From assembly GCA_021818605.1 (NCBI GenBank), contig JAKAUH010000850.1:1-5337 (forward strand): a stretch of 5,337 nucleotides of DNA, given 5' to 3'. Numbering within the stretch: position 1 is the stretch's first letter; every line of letters begins with the position of its first letter. Position numbers and translations under genes: made by a program. The notes under the pieces are model-generated. The model saw only the letters and a program-made list of their open reading frames with translations, was not told the DNA's origin and did no database searches. This DNA comes from Planctomycetota bacterium. Its GTDB lineage: Bacteria; Planctomycetota; Planctomycetia; Isosphaerales; Isosphaeraceae. Of this stretch, positions 1 through 4,534 are shown piece by piece.

Positions 1-1
1 T

Positions 2-589
2 CTCGTCCGGATCGGCGGCGACGACTACTTTTACAACGGCTTCCGCCGCTCGCAGTTCGGCACGGCCTACGGGCTGCAGAAACTCGGCGTCGAGAACGTC
101 GGCGTGTTCTTCACCCGCGGTGTGCTGGCGGACGTCGCCGCGGCGCGAGGTGTCGAGCGGATGAGGACCGGCGAGGTCGTCACTCCCCACGACATCGAAG
201 CCGCGCTCAAGGCCCGGAACGTCGAGGTCCGCGAGGGGGACGTCATCCTGATCCGCACCGGCCACGGGCAGCTCTGGATGAAGGACAACGAGGCCTATGG
301 CGCCGGCGAGCCGGGCATCGGCATCGACGCCGCCCGCTGGCTCAGCGACCACAAGATCGCCCTGGTCGGCGCCGATACCTGGGCCACCGAGGTCGTCCCG
401 CCCGAGGACCCCGATTGGCCGTATCCTGCTCATTTGCATCTGCTGGTCCGCCACGGGATCTATAACCTCGAGAACCTCGACCTCGAGGAGATCGCCCGCG
501 ACCACGTCGGCGAGTTCGCCTTCATCTTCGCTCCGCTGCGGTTCAAGGGCGCCACCGGCTCGCCGGGCAACCCGATCGCCGTGCGGTAG
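2..589 (+). CDS. Cyclase-family metal-dependent hydrolase (kynurenine formamidase-like), 5' truncated by window edge
   Basis: This open frame enters from the left edge and ends at TAG 587-589, giving 195 visible residues. It resembles the C-terminal part of the cyclase family (PF04199), metal-dependent hydrolases that include kynurenine formamidase. Visible family traits are the GDVILIRTGHG segment, the GIGIDAARWL..ALVGADTW stretch, a conserved E in NLENLDLEEIA, and the closing GATGSPGNPIAV. The N-terminal metal-binding HxGTHxDxP-type motif is not present and should lie upstream, because full-length members of this subgroup are around 300 residues. The frame is open from base 2, so the internal GTG at 104 is not the start. 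The substrate cannot be told from sequence; the family acts on amides, lactones and related cyclic compounds. A hairpin-forming repeat begins about 15 bases after the stop and may end its transcript. Confidence 0.85.
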   Translation, partial: LVRIGGDDYFYNGFRRSQFGTAYGLQKLGVENVGVFFTRGVLADVAAARGVERMRTGEVVTPHDIEAALKARNVEVREGDVILIRTGHGQLWMKDNEAYGAGEPGIGIDAARWLSDHKIALVGADTWATEVVPPEDPDWPYPAHLHLLVRHGIYNLENLDLEEIARDHVGEFAFIFAPLRFKGATGSPGNPIAVR

Positions 590-603
590 GGAATGAAGTA
601 GTA

Positions 604-655
604 GGTCGGGCATTCTTGCCCGACGGGGTTGTGCGTTGGCCAAGAATGCCCGACC
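604..655. repeat. Palindromic intergenic repeat, hairpin-forming (unit A)
   Basis: A 15-bp perfect inverted repeat has arms at 604-618 (GGTCGGGCATTCTTG) and 641-655, separated by 22 bases. The left arm is part of a smaller hairpin: GTCGGGCA (605-612), loop TTCT, TGCCCGAC (617-624). The alternative foldings resemble dispersed palindromic repeats found between genes in planctomycete genomes. It lies 14 bases after the cyclase stop and could act as a terminator-like structure, but no T-tract follows. The dispersed-repeat reading is inference supported by a similarly built unit at 4345-4395. Confidence 0.7.
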
Positions 656-684
656 CACGCGAGTTCGTGGAGTAGGCATTGCCC

Positions 685-691
685 GAAGGAG
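685..691 (+). promoter_or_regulatory. Ribosome binding site for the pterin dehydratase gene
   Basis: GAAGGAG lies 7 bases upstream of the ATG at 699. It decides the start of the downstream gene against the in-frame upstream ATG at 636, which sits inside repeat unit A and has no such site. Confidence 0.75.
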
Positions 692-698
692 CCTGGCG

Positions 699-1073
699 AT
701 GAGCGAGAGCGAATCGAAGGAAAAGCCAAAAATCTACACGGACGACGAGGTGGCCGCGCGGATCCAGTCGGAGGGCCTCTCCGAGTGGAAGCTGGACGAC
801 GGCTGGCTGCGGCGGAAGTTCAACACCGACGGCTGGCCAACGACCCTGATGCTGGTCAACGCGATCGGCTTTCTCTGCGAGGCCGCCTGGCACCATGCCG
901 ATCTCTCGGTCACCTGGGGCAAGCTGTGGGTGAAGCTCAAGACCCACTCGGCGGGCGGGATCACCGATAAGGACTTCGCCCTGGCGCGCAAGATCGACGA
1001 GCTGGCCCTCTGGCGCCCCGAGCCCGGCGGCCCGCTCGAGGGGACGCCGAACCCGTTCGTGAAGCGGAAGTGA
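699..1073 (+). CDS. 4a-hydroxytetrahydrobiopterin dehydratase homologue (PCD/DCoH/PhhB family)
   Basis: This is a 124-residue protein of pterin-4a-carbinolamine dehydratase type, an enzyme that dehydrates 4a-hydroxy-tetrahydropterins so the pterin can be recycled. The family signature reads E61-x3-H65-H66-A67-x5-W73-x9-H83-x8-D92, with spacing matching the published PCD motif. The residue after the paired histidines is Ala where canonical enzymes have Pro. Upstream, the W30..GWLRRKF block and the KIY-leading region match the family's first strands; the family is usually about 95-120 aa. The chosen ATG has a good ribosome binding site. No aromatic amino-acid hydroxylase gene is visible beside it. 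The fae/methylene-H4MPT dehydrogenase cluster starts about 1.3 kb away on the other strand, so a role on other pterins (molybdopterin, H4MPT) is possible but unproven. Confidence 0.85.
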   Translation: MSESESKEKPKIYTDDEVAARIQSEGLSEWKLDDGWLRRKFNTDGWPTTLMLVNAIGFLCEAAWHHADLSVTWGKLWVKLKTHSAGGITDKDFALARKIDELALWRPEPGGPLEGTPNPFVKRK

Positions 1074-1085
1074 CTGGAATGAGGG

Positions 1086-1343
1086 TCAAGACGAACGATT
1101 GTGCGAGGGCTTGCCTCGACCGTCCCGTCCCCCACCCACCGCGACCCAGAAGCCCGCGACGATGATCGCGACGCCCGTCAGCAGGTTCCCGAGCTCACCG
1201 AAGACGTTGTGCAGGTACGCGCGCCGCCACTCGTCATCCGGCAGGGACGGGTCGATCAGCGTGGCGAAGCCCAGGACCGTCAGCACGAGCCACCCGCCGA
1301 ACAGGATCACCAGCGGGCCGAGGATGAAGGGGCGCCTTTTCAT
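1086..1343 (-). CDS. Small two-helix membrane protein, unknown function
   Basis: I do not recognise this family. From the ATG at 1343 it encodes 85 residues: a basic N-terminus (MKRRP), a hydrophobic helix at about residues 6-27, a charged linker with DPSLPDDEWRR at about 31-41, a second hydrophobic helix at about 51-69, and a glycine/arginine-rich polar tail. The layout suggests an inner-membrane hairpin protein with both ends on the same side. The frame is open upstream to 1433, but the extra 30 residues are arginine- and alanine-rich and look non-coding. A weak GAGG lies about 12 bases before the chosen start. The gene is convergent with the pterin dehydratase, with only 12 bases between stops. 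The hydrophobic pattern is the main reason to regard it as real. Confidence 0.6.
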   Translation of the reverse strand: MKRRPFILGPLVILFGGWLVLTVLGFATLIDPSLPDDEWRRAYLHNVFGELGNLLTGVAIIVAGFWVAVGGGRDGRGKPSHNRSS

Positions 1344-1493
1344 GGACGGGGGACACCTCAAGACCGAAGCGCCGCGAGCCGCACGCCGGCGAAGGGCGGT
1401 ATGTGCCCCCGATGGATTGTATCCGAGCGCCACGGAAAAGGTCGATGTCGTGACCCGCGATGCCGCCGCGCAGGGCCGTCGGGTACACTACAA

Positions 1494-1507
1494 GACGGAT
1501 ATCCGTC
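1494..1507. promoter_or_regulatory. 14-bp perfect palindrome, possible operator
   Basis: GACGGATATCCGTC is its own reverse complement and ends 85 bases before the antitoxin ATG. Type II toxin-antitoxin operons are commonly autoregulated through palindromes near their promoter, so this is a candidate binding site. No promoter hexamers could be assigned around it, so function is inference. Confidence 0.3.
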
Positions 1508-1571
1508 CGCTTGAAACCGAGGCGGTGATGCTCCGCGTCTCTGGTGGTAGGCCGGGGCCGGGGGATCCGTT

Positions 1572-1582
1572 GGAGAAGGGAG
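1572..1582 (+). promoter_or_regulatory. Purine-rich ribosome binding site for the antitoxin gene
   Basis: GGAGAAGGGAG ends 10 bases before the ATG at 1593 and supports that start. Confidence 0.65.
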
Positions 1583-1592
1583 ATCAAACATC

Positions 1593-1883
1593 ATGGCAGG
1601 GCCCACTGCTTCGCCGTCTGCCCGGTCCACCGAGGTTGAATTGACCGCCGAACTCGGGGAAATCCCGGCCGTTCCCGCTCGCCGCCTGGACGAGAGGGGG
1701 CGGTTGATCCCCTTGAGTCCCGAAGAGAGGAAAGTCCGCTCCGAGGCCGCGGTTCGGGCCCTGGAGGCGATCGCGAAGCTGCCCGACGACGATCCGCCCG
1801 GGACGGAAGAAGCCTTCATGCGCGGCATTGACGAGAATCGCCCAGAGGGTCGAAAGGTTTTCGCAGGGCTGGGGCTGTATTGA
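1593..1883 (+). CDS. Putative antitoxin of a VapBC-type toxin-antitoxin pair
   Basis: This gene encodes a 96-residue soluble, charged protein. The assignment rests mainly on context: it lies directly upstream of a PIN-domain gene and its TGA shares one base with that gene's ATG (TGATG, 1881-1885), typical of translationally coupled antitoxin-toxin operons. Residues about 30-63 (RRLDERGRLIPLSPEERKV and onward) are rich in charge and probably helical. The acidic linker DDDPP precedes a C-terminal ENRPEGRKVFAGLGLY-type tail, likely the toxin-wrapping segment. I do not recognise a standard AbrB, RHH or Phd DNA-binding domain, so whether it autoregulates transcription is open. A clear purine-rich ribosome binding site precedes the start. 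Confidence 0.7.
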   Translation: MAGPTASPSARSTEVELTAELGEIPAVPARRLDERGRLIPLSPEERKVRSEAAVRALEAIAKLPDDDPPGTEEAFMRGIDENRPEGRKVFAGLGLY

Positions 1884-2341
1884 TGGCGCGACTGATCTTG
1901 ATCGACTCCGGGCCCCTTGGATTGGCATGTTCGCGCCATGGGATTCCGTTGGTCGACCAGTGTCGGAACTGGCTTGCGATGCTCGAGGTCGCCGGAGCGG
2001 ACGTTCTGATTCCTTCCATTTGCGACTTCGAGGTGCGCCGCGAGCTGTTGCGTATTCGGGCTTCGGCGAAACTCCGTAATCTCGACCTCCTGAGGAGTCA
2101 ATTCGGCTGTCTCGACGTGAGCCAGAGAGCGTGGGATCGGGCCGCAAGATTCTGGTCACTGGTTCGCCAGGGCGGCCAGCCGACGGCCGGACAGGAAGAC
2201 CTCGATGTCGACACTGTCGTCGCCGGCATGGCGGCGACCATCGGCCAGCCCGGCGACACGGTCATCATCGCGACGACCAACGTCCGGCACTTCGCCCGAT
2301 TCCCCGGGATCGACGCCCGGCTCTGGCAGGACATTACCTGA
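1883..2341 (+). CDS. vapC: PIN-domain ribonuclease toxin, VapC-like
   Basis: This gene encodes a 152-residue single-domain protein with the acidic pattern of PIN nucleases. D8 sits in LILIDSGPLG, E50 in CDFEVRREL, D108/D110 in EDLDVDTVVAGMA, and the end motif IIATTNVRHF (128-137) carries N133 and T131/T132 where PIN domains usually place the last polar residues. VapC toxins are Mg-dependent endoribonucleases that cut tRNA or rRNA and are held inactive by the partner antitoxin. The ATG at 1883 is chosen over the TTG at 1880 because it gives the classic TGATG coupling with the upstream gene. The 3' end is unusual in overlapping the stop of the opposite-strand DUF1464 gene by 8 bp. The RNA target cannot be inferred. 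Confidence 0.85.
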   Translation: MARLILIDSGPLGLACSRHGIPLVDQCRNWLAMLEVAGADVLIPSICDFEVRRELLRIRASAKLRNLDLLRSQFGCLDVSQRAWDRAARFWSLVRQGGQPTAGQEDLDVDTVVAGMAATIGQPGDTVIIATTNVRHFARFPGIDARLWQDIT

Positions 2342-3350
2342 CTCCGCCTTCACTCGTCGGGCCGCCGAGGACATCCCACACACAGCCCGACGACTCGTCC
2401 AGTCGCAAGGACCCGGCGACCGAGGCGAAGCGCCCGCCGGCGAGGGCGTCGGCGAGCACGGCCGAGCCCTGCGCGGCGTGCTTGACCCACGCGCCCGGTA
2501 GCGACGGGAGCGCGATCAGGCGGCCGCACGGGGCCAGTGCGTCGCGCGTCAGACGATCGATATCCGGCCGCTCGAGGCCGCGGCCTGAGAGATAAATCCG
2601 CTCGAACGGGCAAAATGCCTTGAGGGCCATGGCGTGCTTGCGGAGCGACTCGGCGTACGCGAGCGGGCCAGCGGCTCCCAGGTCGATCAGGCCGCCGCGG
2701 AACAGTTCGTCCTTCGCCAGCGGACTGCGCCAGTAGGCGATCTCGCCGTCCCACAATCCGCCCGAGCGCACGCCGATCGGGCCATTTGTGCCGGCCGAGG
2801 CGTCGACGATTTCTCCACGCTCGACGGCCAGGATCGCCGTGAACGCCGAGCCGACCTCGACGAGGGCGAACGTCGAATGTCCGAAGCCGCCCGTTTCCCG
2901 GGCGTCGAGCCAGAGCGCCAGCGCCGCGACCGCGACCTTGTCGGCCGTGCCGAGGTCGACGGCCCGGAGCTTGCGATGCGCCGGGATCGTCGACAGGTGG
3001 AACCCGCCGGGCAGGAAGACCAGTGGCATCCCCGAATTGCCGAACGCCCGGACCCAGCCGCGGAATCCGACCACGCCCGAATCTCGCCCGCGATCGTCCG
3101 GGCGGACCAGCGACATCTGCTCGAGGTGATCCTCGGCGAACGCCTCGCCGCGGACCAGTGGCAGGCCGTATCCCGAGGGCGCGGCGACCAGGTCGATCGG
3201 CGCCCAGCTCGCGAGGAGATCCACGAGCGCCTGCGGGTTTTGTCGGAGCAATTCCGGCTCGAGCCGGGCCTGGTCGAGCACATCGCCATCGCCCAGGAGC
3301 AGCAGGTCGAGGCTGCTCGTACCCGGATCAGTGCCGACGACGCGGAGCAC
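2334..3350 (-). CDS. DUF1464 family protein (ASKHA fold, predicted small-molecule kinase)
   Basis: This 338-residue protein matches DUF1464 (PF07318), a mainly archaeal family predicted, without biochemical proof that I know of, to be an acetate/butyrate-kinase-like member of the actin/sugar-kinase (ASKHA) superfamily. Visible blocks are a phosphate-1-like motif GTDPGTSSLD (6-15), APSGYGLPL (57-65), PGGFHLSTIPAHRK (114-127), DLGTADK (132-138), a second glycine-bearing strand-turn LVEVGSAFTAILAV (163-176), and a nucleotide-site-like YLSGRGLE (253-260). The start is GTG at 3350, supported by GGAGG 7 bases upstream. It follows the methylene-H4MPT dehydrogenase by only 30 bp on the same strand, so co-transcription is likely. 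The context suggests a role connected with H4MPT-linked C1 metabolism or cofactor supply. The reaction is unknown. Confidence 0.85.
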   Translation of the reverse strand: MLRVVGTDPGTSSLDLLLLGDGDVLDQARLEPELLRQNPQALVDLLASWAPIDLVAAPSGYGLPLVRGEAFAEDHLEQMSLVRPDDRGRDSGVVGFRGWVRAFGNSGMPLVFLPGGFHLSTIPAHRKLRAVDLGTADKVAVAALALWLDARETGGFGHSTFALVEVGSAFTAILAVERGEIVDASAGTNGPIGVRSGGLWDGEIAYWRSPLAKDELFRGGLIDLGAAGPLAYAESLRKHAMALKAFCPFERIYLSGRGLERPDIDRLTRDALAPCGRLIALPSLPGAWVKHAAQGSAVLADALAGGRFASVAGSLRLDESSGCVWDVLGGPTSEGGVR

Positions 3351-3357
3351 GCGAGGG

Positions 3358-3362
3358 CCTCC
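3358..3362 (-). promoter_or_regulatory. Ribosome binding site deciding the GTG start of the DUF1464 gene
   Basis: GGAGG on the - strand lies 7 bases before GTG 3350-3348, in the 30-bp gap after the dehydrogenase stop. It supports the GTG start, and the sequence MLRVVGTDPG that follows fits the family N-terminus. Confidence 0.7.
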
Positions 3363-3380
3363 AACCGGCCGGCCGAACGA

Positions 3381-4259
3381 TCAGCCGAGCGACCGCCCGA
3401 TGTCGAGGACCTGCTCGGCGTCGAGGACCTTGTCGTTGGACGTGAACAGTTCCTGCACGGCCCGCTTGTGGATCTTCATCTTGGTGGCGCCGACGCCCAG
3501 CGCGCCCCAGGCGCGGACACGGCCGCGCTCGGTGCCCTTATCGGTCGCCTCGATGCCCTCGATGCCCAGAGGCGGGACGGCGTTGAGGTCGATCAAGATC
3601 TTGAGGTCGGGGAGAGCCTGCCAGACGTCCGCCGGTAGCAGCGAGATTCCCGCCGCGCCGGCGGCGACGACGACCGCCGCGCCAGCCAGGGCCGTTCGGA
3701 GGCCATCGGGGTCCGTCGGCGATTCGAACGGGATGACCGCGGCTCCGGTGGCCTGGCGAATCGACTCGGCGGCCACTGTGGCACGGTCGAGCCGGCGCGA
3801 GCCGACCGAGACGACGGCGCCCAGGCGGGCCATCAGCCGGGCGGCACGCTGGCCGACCGGACCCGTGGCCGCCAGGACCGAGACCGGCACCCGCTCGAGC
3901 GAGCCGCCGGCGCCTTGCAACGTGGCCAGCACGGCGGCCGCGGCCGTGGTGTTGGCGCCGTTGGCATCGAAGAGCACCGAGACCCGGAACGGGCCGAAGA
4001 ACGTCCTCGTCACCGCGTCCACCAGCGCCTCGCCGGCCGCCACGTTCGAGCCGCCGACGAAGATCGCCGTGGACGACAGGTCGGCCGGCCCCCGCGTGAA
4101 CAGGGCGCCATAGACCAACTCGCGGACGTTTGCCGGCGTGACTCCGCCGTGGCGGAATAATTGCTCGGCGCCGGAATCCACCGCGACGACCGCGTCGAAG
4201 ACGCTGGGCTGCGGATCCGTGTCGAGCTGGATCAGGATCTTCGGCTTCGTGCTGGCCAT
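3381..4259 (-). CDS. mtdC: NADP-dependent methylene-tetrahydromethanopterin dehydrogenase (MtdA/MtdB/MtdC family, probably MtdC)
   Basis: This 292-residue enzyme oxidises methylene-H4MPT to methenyl-H4MPT with NAD(P)+, the second step of the bacterial H4MPT formaldehyde pathway in the cytoplasm. Its N-terminal domain (about 1-115) carries QLDTDPQPSVFDAVVAVDSG (11-30), the TAIFVGGSNVAAGE block (64-77), and FFGPFRVSVLFDANGANTT (87-105). The Rossmann domain has VLAATGPVG (128-136), then GSRRLDRA (153-160), whose arginines fit binding of the NADP 2'-phosphate. The C-terminal PPLGIEGIEATDKG and RAWGALGVGATKMKIHK segments match Methylobacterium MtdA closely as I recall it. MtdC was described from Gemmata sp. 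Wa1-1 as an NADP- and H4MPT-specific enzyme; that class is inferred here from the likely organism, and MtdA or MtdB is the alternative. No Shine-Dalgarno site is visible before ATG 4259. Confidence 0.92.
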   Translation of the reverse strand: MASTKPKILIQLDTDPQPSVFDAVVAVDSGAEQLFRHGGVTPANVRELVYGALFTRGPADLSSTAIFVGGSNVAAGEALVDAVTRTFFGPFRVSVLFDANGANTTAAAAVLATLQGAGGSLERVPVSVLAATGPVGQRAARLMARLGAVVSVGSRRLDRATVAAESIRQATGAAVIPFESPTDPDGLRTALAGAAVVVAAGAAGISLLPADVWQALPDLKILIDLNAVPPLGIEGIEATDKGTERGRVRAWGALGVGATKMKIHKRAVQELFTSNDKVLDAEQVLDIGRSLG

Positions 4260-4344
4260 TGGCGTAGGGGCTAGGGGCTGGAGGTCAGGGACCAGGAATT
4301 CCGTGTTCGCTCCGAAAGTCTGGTATTACGCCGGCAGAAAAGTC

Positions 4345-4395
4345 GGTCAGGCTCTCAGCCTGACACGCCTTCATTGTCAGGCTGAGAGCCTGACC
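4345..4395. repeat. Long palindromic intergenic repeat (unit B), nested hairpins
   Basis: A 21-bp perfect inverted repeat has arms at 4345-4365 and 4375-4395 and a 9-base spacer (CGCCTTCAT). Each arm is itself nearly palindromic: the left reads GTCAGGCT-CTC-AGCCTGAC (4346-4364). It can therefore fold as one long hairpin or two small ones. The right end is followed by TAC, giving a terminal CCTAC; unit A at 604 is preceded by GTA in mirror image. The shared build suggests one family of dispersed palindromes, though core sequences differ. Confidence 0.8.
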
Positions 4396-4417
4396 TACTT
4401 GAGGATCTTCCTTGCCG

Positions 4418-4440
4418 GGGTGATAAGGTGGGCATCACCC
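4418..4440. repeat. Short inverted repeat downstream of fae
   Basis: GGGTGAT (4418-4424) and ATCACCC (4434-4440) form a 7-bp stem with a 9-base loop AAGGTGGGC. It lies about 95 bases past the fae stop on the fae transcript. No T-tract follows, so it is not a typical intrinsic terminator. Confidence 0.45.
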
Positions 4441-4460
4441 ATCGATTGAGGGCCTCGACC

Positions 4461-4479
4461 GGTGGGCAATGCCCCCTAC
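4461..4479. repeat. Degenerate palindromic repeat remnant (unit C)
   Basis: GGTGGGCA-A-TGCCCCCTAC is an imperfect palindrome with a 5-bp perfect core (GGGCA/TGCCC). It ends in CTAC, as unit B does, and resembles the GTCGGGCA core of unit A. It may be a decayed or half copy of the same repeat class. Confidence 0.4.
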
Positions 4480-4534
4480 AGGATTCAACCGCCCTTCCGA
4501 GATGGAGCGCAGGTCATTTCGCGCCCTGCCTCAC

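Larger units (their letters stand above)
1344..1592. other. Divergent intergenic region between membrane-protein gene and toxin-antitoxin module
   Basis: This 249-bp stretch separates two divergently transcribed genes, so it should hold both promoters. I found no convincing -35/-10 pair. The one clear element is a 14-bp palindrome at 1494-1507. Open frames crossing it on either strand lack ribosome binding sites and recognisable protein character. Confidence 0.5.
4260..4534. other. Repeat-rich 275-bp gap between fae and the dehydrogenase gene
   Basis: No gene is visible here. The gap contains a 21-bp-arm inverted repeat (4345-4395), a 7-bp hairpin (4418-4440) and a short palindromic remnant (4461-4479). 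The sequence just before the dehydrogenase ATG (CTAGCCCCTACGCCA on the - strand) has no Shine-Dalgarno site. Whether fae and the dehydrogenase share one transcript across this gap is uncertain; the hairpins could attenuate or end the fae transcript. Confidence 0.55.

Noticed and set aside
104..589. GTG 104 as start of the cyclase-family gene
   Set aside because: The frame is open to the window edge and the upstream residues (DDYFYNGFRRSQFGTAYG) look like the family, so the gene is truncated by the window.
636..698. Upstream in-frame ATG giving a 145-aa pterin dehydratase
   Set aside because: It lies inside repeat unit A, lacks a ribosome binding site and adds 21 basic residues. ATG 699 has GAAGGAG 7 bases upstream.
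1344..1433. N-terminal extension of the membrane protein to 115 aa
   Set aside because: The extra 30 residues are Arg/Ala-rich with no hydrophobic or conserved character. ATG 1343 begins directly with a membrane-helix-leading MKRR.
1099..1644. 181-aa + strand open frame and its overlapping 137-aa companion
   Set aside because: They run antisense to the membrane-protein gene and through the intergenic region. Composition is Pro/Arg-rich with no ribosome binding site, and the longer frame runs into the antitoxin start.
1880..1882. TTG 1880 as start of the PIN toxin
   Set aside because: ATG 1883 is better and gives the standard TGATG overlap with the antitoxin stop.
2634..3638. 334-aa + strand open frame
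   Set aside because: It is antisense to the DUF1464 and dehydrogenase genes, Arg/Glu/Asp-rich, and spans both genes and their gap. Long shadow frames are expected in GC-rich DNA.
4345..4395. CRISPR-like or transposon-end reading of the palindromes
   Set aside because: There are no regularly spaced direct repeats with unique spacers, no transposase gene and no obvious target-site duplication. An intergenic palindromic repeat explains the data better.
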